A program made the position numbers and the translations under genes. Below are positions 1 to 10,717 of a DNA stretch of 64,000 bases, piece by piece (position 1 is the first letter of the stretch; each line of letters begins with the position of its first letter). The notes beneath the pieces were generated by a model that was not told the origin of the DNA, did not search any database, and saw only the letters and a program-made list of their open reading frames with translations. Origin of the DNA: Cytospora piceicola (taxonomy: Eukaryota; Ascomycota; Sordariomycetes; Diaporthales; Cytosporaceae); assembly GCA_023375675.1 (NCBI GenBank), contig JALQBC010000005.1:1116001-1180000 (forward strand). The letters run 5' to 3'.

Positions 1-160
1 GTCCCCGTGCGAGAAGGACCACACGCTTCCTAAGTCTGCTATGCCATTAATTACTGCTCTGTCCTTCCGAAAGTCTGAGCGGCTGTCCACAAGACTCGGC
101 CTCACACGAATAAAACATTGGCCCCCATGCTCCGCACAGGCCCAGGCTACGACCGCTAGC

Positions 161-3100
161 TCAGAACCCAAAGCTATCCAACAGCGAACTAGCATCCGGC
201 TCCTCGAACATGGTCGGGGGCGGCTGCGCCTTGGGTTTCTTCTCGCCCGTCGGCGACAACAACCCTCCTCCCGGTTTCGCCTCGCCCGCGCCCCTGGCGG
301 ATATCGGCGACACCGGCATGTCGGCAACCACGAGGGAGCTGCGCCGCTTGAGCATCTCCAGCGGGTTGATCTCGCCGCCCAGCTCGGGCTTGAGGCTCGC
401 GCCGGGGAGTAGGAACTCCCAGTTGCGTACGAGGTCCAGGCCCAGCAGGTCGCAGCCCATGCGGTCGTAGAGTCTCGCGTTGTGCAGGACGAACTCCCAC
501 TCCACCTTGGGCGTCACTTTTGACGCACCCCGGAGCGTCTGTAGGGTCTTCTGCCGCAGTTGCGCGTACAACACAATGAGCGCTGGGTCATCGGTAAGGA
601 ACAGCTTTGAGTTCAGGTTCGGAACGATTGGCGTCTCGACCAGCGTGTATACCGGAGTCTGTATCCTAAATTAGCTCCATTCGTACAATGGTGAGGGGCT
701 TGGGGACTACTTACGATCAGAGCGCGCACAGCCATGTCTCTCCGGTGGAGCATCCAAAAAGCCCATGCTGCGAGCCAACGGTTACCCTCCTGTGCGGCCA
801 CATTCAAGACCTCTTCCTCCAATAGTTTCCGCAACACTGGGCCGTGGTCGCCTTCGTAAACACGAGTGATTGCGATGGCTAGTTGCAGATCCCTAAGCTG
901 GTTGAGGCACACATTCACTGCGTCCTGCAGCCGGTCGGCCAGCAAGAAGAAAGCTGCGCTGTACTCTATACAAGTTGTTAGGTAAAGCGCTTTGAGGGTA
1001 AAGATGGGGTCTGACCACGCACCAAACCGTCGTTTACTCAGTAGTGCATATGCATTCTTCAGAGCGGATGTCCTCCATTTAGGATCATCAAAGTTGTTGG
1101 CCAGTATCTTCTGTGTGGCACGCTGCTCCCGGTTCCACGAGGCCATGCGCCATAGCCCCTGTACTATTGCCTTCTTGTGCAAGGCGAAGTAGTAGAGGCT
1201 GCAGTCCACCGGGTTTTTCATCTCGCTCTTCGTGTATTCGTTCCTGGCGATAATCTCGAATTGTGTTTTCTGGTGTTCAACGTCAGCGAAAATCCTGCAT
1301 TCTAGATCTTAATGTATGCCTACCACGGCGGCGTTGTCCGTAAGCCACATGAACATGCCGCTCTCCCGTGCATGTTCCCATAGGAGACTCCCGTGGTTTT
1401 GCCGAGACACAAAGTCTGTCAACATGTCCTGGCTTGCCGAGTGATATGCCCAGTTGATCTCTCTCCATGACATGGTGACTTCGTTCGTTCGTCTCTTCAG
1501 GAGGGCATGTTGCCTGTAGTATATCATGAACCGGGCACCGTTTTCGTCCATCGACCGTCGGTGCTTCTCGACCATGCCTATGCACTCGATCATATCCACC
1601 AACTGGATCTGCTCATGCCCGGTTAGCTGGGGGAGGGCAATGTTCGTGAGTTTTTCATTGATGTTCTGAGCCATATCTTCGGTGAAAACCTCATCGTCAT
1701 TCTCAAGAGTTGCGCGCTCGCCAAAGTACGAGCGTCCTCCTTCTCCGGGTGCATACGCCGGCCGCGACTTGTCAATGTAGAACTCTTCCAGGTCCAAGCC
1801 TAGATAATCATCTATCTCATCTCCTTCCACCCAGAATTTAAGGGTCCTGTGGAGCGACAGAAGGATGCGATGCACCACGACAAGTTTTCCAGCAAGCATA
1901 CATTGGCTAAGGAACTGTGGGTGGAAGACGGGTAGGGGTCCGTTCAGACGCTGAACAACATCATAAAGGTCCCACTTGGCACCCTTCTTGTGCGGGAGTG
2001 AGATGCTCTTCACAAGTGCGCTGGGAGGGTCAAACTTGCGATCGTTGACAAACAGCTGATTGCCAGCCCCGATCACAAGATAGCCATCGCCCAGCCATGT
2101 CGAGTCACCTATGGGATGTGGTGTAAAATCCCTGATACTGATCTCGCGTATCGGTGCCCATGCAGGGCCCTTGTTGAGGTAGTCGAACCGCATCTGCGCA
2201 AGGAGCAAGACGCGGGAAGGAAACCCGACAGCCAAGATGGACTGTGAATCAGGAGTAGATGTCCAGTCTAGATCCTGAATAGAGTGCTGGGCTTCAAACT
2301 CCTGGTTGTACTCTAGCCGGGCACCTCGAATGTCCCAGATCGTGACAGCAGTGCGACTTGAGTTGACGAGTGCCGCTTTCTTCATGGTACTACCACTGGC
2401 GAGCGCAGGGTCTGAGATGCCTGTCTCCATGGAAGCGGTCGACAACCAGTCCACCTTTCTGTCGCCGACGCGAGCGGTCCAGAACTCAACTCGACCGGTA
2501 TGGGTATACGACACCGCGACATCGCGCGCGAACACGTCCAGAAAACCAGAGACCATCGGAGCCGAGCCGGCTGGGTCTACCGGTAAAACATAGGCCAGGT
2601 CTCCGGCATCCTCGAGTTCAAACCTGAAGAACTCCTCGATTGAAGGAGTCTCGTGGCCGTTCGAATGTCCGCTTGGATGACCGTTCGTTTTGATCCCATT
2701 TGATGCCGAGGCACCATAAAGTGGAAGCTTCAGTTCCCACACGAGGCCCTTCTTCTCCGACGTAATGGTGGCAATATGTGCCACCGAGCCCTCCTCAACA
2801 CTCTGCCGTGGCAGAACCAGCAGGCACAGTGGATTCCCAGGGATCTTATAGTCGCACTGAGCGAGCAAAGTTGGTTGAAGATGCCGGCAATCCCATACTG
2901 CTATTCTGTCGTGATGCAGGAAAATCACAAACCGGCCTTTCCGTATGACAGCTATCCGGTGAATGTGGTCTTTCGAAGTCATTATGCTCTGTCTCGTAAA
3001 CCTCGTCTTGTCGGTGTGAAGTGGGTGCTTCCATATGACGGTTTCTCCGTCGTTGGTTCTTGATACAACTGACCTGGCGCTATAGTTTCTCACCGTCTTC

Positions 3101-4424
3101 ACAATAGCTGATGAGTGACCTGTCCATATGCCTCTTGATCGTATGCGCCTCTTGCTTGCATTCGGGTCCAGGAGTCGAGCGATATTTGCCTCGAAGAACT
3201 CGATCCTGCCATCAAGAAAGTGAAGAAGGAAGTTGAGGTGACCGCGTGTCTTGTTGCAGTACGTCCGAATTTCTACGTGCGGCGACCCGTCGGCGGACCC
3301 TTCCTTGAGGAACTTGAATTCGCTCGAGTCGACATTCTGCACAACTTCCAAGATGGTCGGCTTGTTTGGTTTTGCCTTGGCCGGTGGCTTCGATGAGATA
3401 TTCTCCATCGCCCAGGCGGACATCTTGCCATGCCCGTCAAACGCGATACAGATCTCGGGGTTGCGATTCGCCAGCTCGACGACGTTCACCAGCGGCCCAT
3501 CCCCCTTGCCGTACTCCGCTGGTCCTTCCTGCACGACCGTCTCGGTCGCGGCCGAGAAATCGCGGCCATGCACGATCGCAGCCCACGTGGGACTTGGACC
3601 TCCTTGCGCGCTAAGATCAATCGTTCCCCAAAGTTGCAGGTGTTGGTTATTATGGCTGTCCGAGCCAGTCCAGATCCGGACGACATTGTCGAGGCAGAAG
3701 GTGTAGAGGACATTGTCGAGGGTCTGATCGACATGGTACGGTTTTCGCCATTGGAGAGCCGTCACGGGCTGTGGATGGGGTAGATATATGAAGTCGAATC
3801 GGACGTCGTCAGCGACATAGCTAAGCCGCCGCCATACCTTCACCAACCGGTCGTGGTAGCCCACGGAGGCGACATATGCGGAATCGTAGGATAGCTCGGC
3901 GTGCTTGACGGGGCTCGCTAGTGGTTTTCGCCAGGTACATGTAAATTCGGGCGTCGACTGGTACAGAGTCAAGGCAGATCGCGAGACGAGGAGCTCCTCG
4001 GAGCTGCCCCATGACAAGGTCATCGCATATCGTGCGCCATCTTGCGATTCCTTCTCGTCGACTTCTGGGGTGAATAACGTGTCCCAGGCCCATTTCAGCA
4101 CACCATCTTCATGGGCAACCGGCTTGTATATTCGAACTGTGCGGTTGGTGCAAACTGCTATTTTGCCCGTGACTTCGTCTAATGCGACGGCCTCCAAATG
4201 TGTCTCGTCGTCATCGTAGATCGTTTGTATGAGCGTCTCGTGGTCAGAAAGGATCGCGATCGCATTTCCGCTTATGTATGCCTGTCGACTTGGTCAGTCT
4301 CTGGCATCGATGCATAGGCCATACGATCACTATAGAAACCCACGATGATTCGCCTTGAGTCCCAGAAGCCGGTAGCGACAGCTTGAAGCCTGGCTTCTGG
4401 CTTTCCTGGAAGGACAACCTTCAT
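161..4424 (-). CDS. RAV1: RAV1, regulator of V-ATPase (RAVE complex)
   Basis: Rav1 is the large RAVE subunit that helps V1 and V0 sectors of the vacuolar and endosomal proton pump reassemble. The model has five exons: 4424-4344, 4281-1324, 1269-1023, 965-715 and 658-161 (4035 bases, 1344 residues). The start MKVVLPGKPEARLQ begins just upstream of a GTGGGT donor, and the next exon opens with AYISGNAIAIL, which restores the usual Rav1 N-terminus. The long second exon carries WD40-like repeats and then the Rav1p C-terminal domain (for example RMASWNREQRATQKILANNF). The 57-base intron at 966-1022 is itself in frame, and removing it joins SKRRF to EYSAAFFLL as expected for the family. The C-terminal tail is acidic and proline rich and ends DASSLLDSFGF. 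Family identity is clear; exact splice borders are inferred by eye. Confidence 0.9.
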
Positions 4425-5219
4425 GCTACCGGCGCAGCAATTGTCGGCGCGAACATTGCAGGAGTAAGGAATGCCTCGTAGGATACAGTTTACAGCGGCA
4501 GGAAGCTTGGATCTTCCCTTCAATCGCCGGCAAGTAGAAGGAGCGGAAAGCGACTTGTCGAAGTTTCACGGTGACAACGAGTTTGTAGTTGCAATTAAAG
4601 ATCCGATTATAGGAACTTGGGTCCAGGAGCTCCTGACAGCTCAGCTGCCGTCATCCAACGACGGGTTGATCGCACATGACGGGTACCCGGGTACTTCCAC
4701 AGTGGACCCCTGCTAGAGCCGATGGGCTGTGCCGAGCCTGTGAAGGCCTCGACACCCCCCCCCCCCGCGCTGAAGCCGCCTTGAAGCCGAGGATTAATTT
4801 GAGGGGTCACATATCACGCCGGTAGAGTTGTTCAGATATAGAGCACCATCCTTGAGGTGGTATGCGAATTTGGTTTATATCTAGTTCATCATAAAGATGT
4901 ACATATTTCCAGAGTGGTGATCATCCAGTTTCTATTCTCCAGTCACACCTTGAAGGCGACATTGACAAGAGTCTGCCCTGTTTCCTTGGTCAAGCCTCTC
5001 ACATCCTCAGGATACTACGTTCGACGAGAAACGTAGGACTAGGACTTGGAGATATGATGAAGAGACAAAAACCCTAGGTCGTCTGTCTATGTACCGAGAA
5101 TGGCGCTGTCAGCTCTGCCATCAAGTATCTTAGCCGAGAATAGGGCCCCTTCCGGGGAGGCAAGTAAGGCAGTGAGTGGGCCCAGTCCGATGCAAGCACA
5201 CGAGACACCTGTAAAGTCA
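4425..5219. other. Intergenic: RAV1 promoter and COX11 3' flank
   Basis: This stretch holds the promoter side of RAV1 and the downstream flank of COX11. It contains a run of 11 C at about 4756-4766 and AT-rich sequence around 4850-4930. I see no open frame that resembles a protein and no RNA gene. Confidence 0.5.
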
Positions 5220-6298
5220 TCATGTTGCCGTTGGGAAACTCCTGATGTTCGAGTTGGTATCATACTTCGCCTCTGTTCGGTCCTCGTCAGCCATCCATAT
5301 CACCAACATAAAGCCAAAAGGCAGATAGATAAGCACTCACTGAAGAAGGTATAATTCAACGTAACAGTCTCAATCCCCTTCATGTTCAAATCCGTCAGCA
5401 GGTCCGGGTCCAGGTAGAAGAAGACCGGCATGTCCACCGTCTCGCCGGCGTTCAGCCTCTGCTCCTCGAAGCAGAAGCACTGGATCTTGCTGAAGTACGG
5501 CGCCACCTGCGCCGGCGTCACGCTGTACGTCGCCACGCCGATGATGTCGTGGTCGCTGTTGTTGGTCGCCGTGTAGAAGGCCAGCGCCGTCTCGCCCGGG
5601 AGCACCCGCACCTCGCGCTGCTGCGGCGTGAACTTCCAGTTCAGCACGTCCGACACGGACGAGTTGAACGTCACGCGGATCCGCTTGGCGCCCTCGACGG
5701 GCACCACGCGCGCCGAGATGTCCCCTTCGGCGCCGTCGCCGCCGCCGTGGGTCGGCGCGCGGATGGGCTGGCCGCCCCAGCCGGTGGTCTGGCAGATCTG
5801 TAGTAGGAGGACCCGAGAGTTAGACATATAATGGGCTTGGTACGAGATGTGAAGGGGGAGTGGGTGTGGGTGTGGGTGTGAGGGCGGTAAGTCGACGAAC
5901 CATCTTGTACAGAGGCACGGAGCCGTATGAGAAAGCAACAGTACCCAGGATGATACTCAAGGTATAGAACCTGCAGAGGAGCGCAATGTTAGCTCATACC
6001 CCAACCGTATCTTGACACCCCCCCCCCCTCTCCGACCTCTCCGAGGACATATCACACACATAGTAGTCCTATTCCTCCTCCTGTAAAACTCGCGCGCCTG
6101 TTCCATACTTGGCGAGGCATGTTGCTGTGCCCTGTTGCTCTTCGTGGTGGCCTCGGATGCATAATTGCGAACATTGTCTCGGAAGCTCCAAGTCGGCAGG
6201 CTGGATTTAGGATGGGCGGGCTGTTGCCGGCACAAAGGACGCGTGCACGCCGTCGCCAAGCTTCGTAGCCTCCATGCTGTGCTTGGGAGACTGGCCAT
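5220..6298 (-). CDS. COX11: COX11, copper chaperone for cytochrome c oxidase
   Basis: Cox11 (CtaG family) delivers copper to the CuB site of Cox1 in the mitochondrial inner membrane. Four exons are supported: 6298-6060, 5970-5901, 5797-5341 and 5272-5220 (819 bases, 272 residues). An Arg/Ser-rich presequence comes first, then one membrane segment (YTLSIILGTVAFSYGSVPLY), ICQTTGWGG, and the copper-binding motif CFCFEEQ at about residues 210-216, followed by the conserved PVFFYLDPD. The last intron begins GTGAGT right after NYTFF. The final exon gives KAKYDTNSNIRSFPTAT, so the frame running on past 5340 is read-through. The donor at 5900 (GTTCGT) is non-consensus, but it joins YKM to ICQ precisely. 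Length is normal for the family. Confidence 0.93.
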
Positions 6299-6555
6299 TA
6301 TTTATCATATCATTGTCGGCGCAATCTGGTCGAGACAGACACCGGAGTGGCGCGACTCGAACGAAGCTTTTGGACCGAACCCATCCATTACGGCATAGAT
6401 TTTGACCCGAACCCTGATCGGCAAGGTGGCACCCTCCCCCAGGAGCTGTGGCAGAGTGTGGATCAACGCTGTATGTGTATGACTCTAAGTCTCTTATATC
6501 AATCTTTACCGATGGTGTCACGCTCTGTCTATACCCAATCTATGCGCTATGCAGT

Positions 6556-8217
6556 CTAATTCATAATTCTTCGTCCTCGTTCCTTTTCCTTTTTCAAATG
6601 CCCATTCACCATACCCACAGCCTTCTTCCTTGACGCCCCCACGTAGTCCGCTATCCTCTCCAGAGGCACGACCAAGAATGTATGTATGAGCAAGATGATC
6701 AACCTGGCCAGATGATCAAAAAGTCCTAGCACGGGCACCCTCCCCCGGCTATACGTGGAGTCGACAGACTCGAAAGGTAGCCTCGCACCCAGATGCTCCT
6801 TCGCCACAGTCAAGCCCGAGCTAAACCCATCCTCTTGTGTCCCATGCTTGGTCCAGGCGCCTGCAAAGCTAACCCCCCGTCGATTTTGTATCCTCGGCAA
6901 CATAGTCTGTGCCCGCACAGAGTCCGCATTGCAAATCGGGTGCGTATACTCGTACCTCCCCTGGACAGTTGCAGGGTTTGGTTCGTGGAGGGGGTTCAGC
7001 GTGACGAAGACGTCGCCAAAAGTCTCACGAGGGATATGCTGCAGAATGTTCACATTGTAGGTAAGAGACATCTGGTCGACAGGCGAGGAAAGGGCGAGGA
7101 TGTTACAACTAGACCAGGCCTTGCGAGAGGCAGGCATGTGTGCGATGTCAGAGTGGAGGACTGCTGTGTTCCTGGAGGTGTGGAAGCTGGACAAAATTGC
7201 CTTCTCCTCAAAAGTCGCGGAAGACTTGATGATTTGGTAGGTTTCTTCACCGGGTGTCGCTAGGATGACATGGTCATACACTTCGCTTTTGTCGTCCTGC
7301 AGATGCAGTCGGACCCGCCCATCTGCGTCGTTTGTGATGGACCTGACTGGCGTATTTAGTAACAAGTGATTTGGTGGGAAACCTTTCATCACAGCGTCGA
7401 TATATGTTCGAGAACCCTCCTTTATCGTGAGCCATGGCGGCCGGGTGCTGATAGTTGACAGGAGCTGATGGTACCACAAGAAGCGCACAAGAGTGACGGC
7501 TGGATACTCCAATGTGCACTTGTCTGGGCTCATGCTCCATGCCGCTGCCGTCATGGGGATAAGATAGTCGTCACGGAAAGCATCCGAATATCTTTCTCTT
7601 TCGAGGTACTCCCCGATAGTCTCTTCAGCCTTGGATCTCCAACTGTGCACAAGTTTGCCATTGCCGTTGACCATATGATTTGTAGACTGTTCCGCATCGT
7701 CGTCGATCAGCAGGTCCAGGGCAAACTGGTTGAAGCGAACAATATCGAAAATAATGCGCCACGTCCTTGGGGAGAAGAGATGCCTCCTCTGACAGAAGAT
7801 GGAGTCTAGACTTGTCCAGGCCCATTCGAAAACACCGTGATCACGCGATACACTGAAGGTCATCTCCGTCGGGACAGTCGGAACATTGATCCGTTCAAGG
7901 AAACGGATAAAGTTTGCTGTGATGGCGTCAGAGGCTGTGACTAGTAAAGTTGAGCCAGGACTGGGTGTGAATCGGCAGGCAGGGTTGGACTCACGATATG
8001 TCGCCGTATTCATGAGGATGAAACCCGTATCTACCAGGGTGCTGTATTTCCCCTTGGTCCATTTCACAGTGTTTGTGTGACCACCGAGTCGATCGGTAGC
8101 CTCATACAAGTATGCGTCATGATGCGTACGGTTGAGAGCCCAGAGAGCTGCGATGCCGGCGCAGCCACCTCCCACGATGGCTACCTTCTTCCTGGGAACT
8201 GGGTTGCGCGGGGTCAT
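6556..8217 (-). CDS. FAD/NAD(P)-binding amine-oxidase-like protein
   Basis: This is a flavin-containing amine oxidoreductase of the COG2907 type (predicted NAD/FAD-binding protein); the substrate is unknown. Two exons, 8217-7995 and 7916-6556, give 527 residues. The Rossmann motif VAIVGGGCAGIAAL with the downstream acidic end LYEATDRLGGHTN lies at residues 11-45. A GTGAGT donor follows ATAT at 7995, and the acceptor ATCACAG restores TATYPNFIRFLERINV. The conserved C-terminal flavin motif region (GVSFAGAWTKHGTQEDGF) is present, so the enzyme looks intact. A hydrophobic stretch near the C-terminus (LARLIILLIHTFLVVPLE) suggests membrane association. In bacteria, relatives often sit beside cyclopropane fatty-acid synthase genes; no such neighbour is seen here. 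Confidence 0.82.
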   Translation of the reverse strand: MTPRNPVPRKKVAIVGGGCAGIAALWALNRTHHDAYLYEATDRLGGHTNTVKWTKGKYSTLVDTGFILMNTATYRESNPACRFTPSPGSTLLVTASDAITANFIRFLERINVPTVPTEMTFSVSRDHGVFEWAWTSLDSIFCQRRHLFSPRTWRIIFDIVRFNQFALDLLIDDDAEQSTNHMVNGNGKLVHSWRSKAEETIGEYLERERYSDAFRDDYLIPMTAAAWSMSPDKCTLEYPAVTLVRFLWYHQLLSTISTRPPWLTIKEGSRTYIDAVMKGFPPNHLLLNTPVRSITNDADGRVRLHLQDDKSEVYDHVILATPGEETYQIIKSSATFEEKAILSSFHTSRNTAVLHSDIAHMPASRKAWSSCNILALSSPVDQMSLTYNVNILQHIPRETFGDVFVTLNPLHEPNPATVQGRYEYTHPICNADSVRAQTMLPRIQNRRGVSFAGAWTKHGTQEDGFSSGLTVAKEHLGARLPFESVDSTYSRGRVPVLGLFDHLARLIILLIHTFLVVPLERIADYVGASRKKAVGMVNGHLKKEKERGRRIMN

Positions 8218-9580
8218 CGGGACTGATAAGATGGATAGTGACGGTTGCGGTCTTGGGGGTTGCGACTTGGGCGTGCAGAAGATGGATGGAGAAGGTGGAG
8301 GAAAAGGATGCCTCGATATTTACACAACTTGTTAGATATAGTATATGACTCTAAGCCAGACCAAGCCTCGTATATTCAAGTATGCATCCTTGGTAGACGC
8401 TGTTGTGAGACCTCAGCTATCGTAGAATATCGAGTTGGCGCATTACACGCAAGGTGTGCCATGACGCTAGTCAAGTGCCACACTCAAAATGGAAGGTTGG
8501 AGGTGAGCGAGCATGTGAAAATGGCTTTGGCTGGCAGGAAATGGTTGGCCCAGAAAAACGGTCATTTAACCAGCCACCAAGGTGCTCAGCCCCGGAACAA
8601 CCTTGGAACAACCTTGGGGGAGAAAACGATGGAGCTGAAGACCTTGAAGTCAACGATATTGGATGGTAAAAATGGTATAAGTGGGCTGACAGGCTATGAG
8701 ACAAGGTACCGAGCTTCAAGAGAATGCAACCTCTTCTGGCTGAAACAGGTGCAGACGCAAGCAAAACATGTGGATGGCTCCCATATGCTGCTAGACTTTG
8801 CAGTCTGCCCAGCTATCAGACAATCAATCTATTCTGCAGCATCATGCCCCTCCCCCACCGTGCTCTCTCAACCAAGCAGTCTGTCTTCAAAATGACAAGA
8901 CACTTCAAGGTTTGATGTCAAAATGTCGAGGCCCAACGGGATCGCAGACTCACGAAGGTCAAAGTAAGCAATTCTTAAGGACACCGAAATTACTCTTCCC
9001 GATTGAACAACTCGTCGTAACGGTCCCGAAGGATGTGAACGGCGAGCCTTTTATCTGCTTCGGGGTTAAATCAACTTTGAAGAAAAGAAAAAGAAGAGAA
9101 AGGAAAGAAAGAGGAATTGCGGCTTGCTGTGAAGATATTGCATTTGCAAAATTGCCCTGGCAGACGTTGATTGGCTGGTTTGGAATGAACAGGGATGGTG
9201 AAGTGGGATTAGGTAATGGAATGTCACTCGATGCACTTGATCAACGACAATAGGCACCTCCAGGGCCTGATACACTACACCTGGGCAGTTACAGTTGCTG
9301 ACGCACTTGGCGTGACAACCCAGCATCGCCATCACCTCTATCCACATACCACTATCCACATACCACATACCACATACCACATACCAACGCAGGCAGCCCA
9401 TCTATCAACTACAAGTCCCAACACTCTCGGTTCATGAGCCAATAAACGTACACGTATACCTCTACTCCACAAACTACTGACTTCTTCCACTCTACCTCGG
9501 CACCGACAAGACCTCGTACCCTTTCGAACTTCTCCTTCCGCTTCCGTAAACTTCCATAATACCATCCATCCTCCAACACA
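8218..9580. promoter_or_regulatory. Shared promoter region of the FAD enzyme and VTI1
   Basis: A 1.36 kb divergent intergenic region. It contains a purine-rich run near 9077-9115, the CCACATA tandem repeat at 9341-9388 and a CT-rich leader before the VTI1 start at 9581. A long open frame at 8245-8895 (+) has no recognisable domain and lies in promoter sequence, so I do not call it a gene. Confidence 0.45.
9341..9388. repeat. CCACATA tandem repeat
   Basis: About six imperfect copies of a 7-base unit (CCACATA, one copy spaced by CTAT) lie some 190 bases upstream of the VTI1 start codon. This is a simple repeat with no further structure. Confidence 0.8.
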
Positions 9581-10439
9581 ATGGCCAACCCTCTCGACAC
9601 CGACGCGGGGTCAGAGCTCTTCGAGAGCTACTCCGCCGAGTTCCGGCTCGTCCAGGCCGACCTGCAACAAAAGCTTGACCAGATACCAGAGCTGTCCGGC
9701 GAGCCACGCAAGGCCGCCATCAGCCAAGCCGAGCGGGCACTCGAGGAGGCAGAGGAACTGGTCAGTCTTGCCCAAACTATCCCCTCCGACCCTACTCCCC
9801 CTACTCCTGCCGCCTGCCACCCTCGCAGGAAAGCCGGCACAGGCTAACCAGGAAATTCGCGGTGCGCAACAGCTCGGCCAGATGCAACTCGAGAAGCAGA
9901 ACATCCCCACCCGGTCCCGCACGAGGGCCAACCAGCGGTACCGCGACATGCAGACGACCGTCGACCAGTCGCAGCGGAAGCTCCGGGCCCTGGCCGACGA
10001 CCGGTCCGCCCTCTTCGGCGCCCGCGAGCGGTACTCGGACACCCCCGGCGACGTCCAGCTCGAGCAGCGCCAGCAGCTCCTGGCCGGGTCCGACCGCCTC
10101 GACCGGTCCACCCAGCGCCTCAAGGCCAGCCAGCGCCTCGCCAACGAGACCGAGTCCATCGGCGCCTCCACCCTCGCCGACCTGCACCGCCAGAGGGAGA
10201 CCATCCAGCACACCAACGACACCCTGCTGGACTCCGAGGGCTACGTCGACCGGAGCGTCAAGACGCTGAGGGGGATGGCGCGTAGGTACTGTGGCCCTCC
10301 GTATTTACCCGTGCTGTGTGATGACCATCCGCGCTGACTTGACCCTGACAGGATGGCTACAAATCGGGTTATAACTATTAGTATTATAACCATTTTGGTG
10401 CTCCTCATCTTTGCTGTCATATTCTCAAAATTCCGTTGA
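9581..10439 (+). CDS. VTI1: VTI1, Qb-SNARE
   Basis: Vti1 is the Qb-SNARE used in Golgi, endosome and vacuole fusion. Three exons, 9581-9760, 9873-10285 and 10352-10439, encode 226 residues, the usual length. The N-terminal V-SNARE three-helix region starts ESYSAEFRLVQADL. The first intron (GTCAGT donor) joins EEAEEL to LGQMQLEKQNIP, and the second joins RGMARR to MATNRVITISII. The SNARE coil is followed by one C-terminal membrane anchor (ITISIITILVLLIFAVIFSKFR), typical of a tail-anchored protein. Such proteins are inserted by the GET pathway, whose receptor gene GET2 also lies in this window. Convergent with RRP12. Confidence 0.95.
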
Positions 10440-10717
10440 GAATAGGGGGTGATGAGCGAGGCGGACGAGGCTGTATCAGGTCAGGCCTTGGTGCGAGTGC
10501 AAGGAGTTTGATGAGGCGTTCTTTTGAGGTCACTGGGAATTCGTCTGTGTGAAATGGTATCTTTGTACTCTTTATTGAAATACGAAGAGGCTGCTTGAAC
10601 TGCAGCCGGACTGTAACAATACCAAAATATGGGCAAGGAGACGGTTTTTTGTTTCACACACAGCCCCAATAACGCCGTTTCGTGAAAAGCAACGTGCTAC
10701 CAGCACCGATGGTGAAC

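Noticed and set aside
966..1022. Insertion GAWSDPIFTLKALYLTTCI as part of RAV1
   Set aside because: It is a 57-base intron, GTGCGT to TATAG, that happens to be in frame; removing it restores the family sequence.
1309..1323. Stop after NAAVVGIH as the true RAV1 end
   Set aside because: The conserved Rav1 C-terminal domain continues in the next exon after a 54-base intron with good splice signals.
8245..8895. 216-codon plus-strand frame between two divergent genes
   Set aside because: No domain, no codon pattern like neighbouring exons, and it lies in promoter sequence.
9675..9872. Upstream extension of VTI1 exon 2 in its own frame
   Set aside because: It is intron and exon-1 sequence in another frame; the splice at 9760/9873 gives the expected SNARE sequence.
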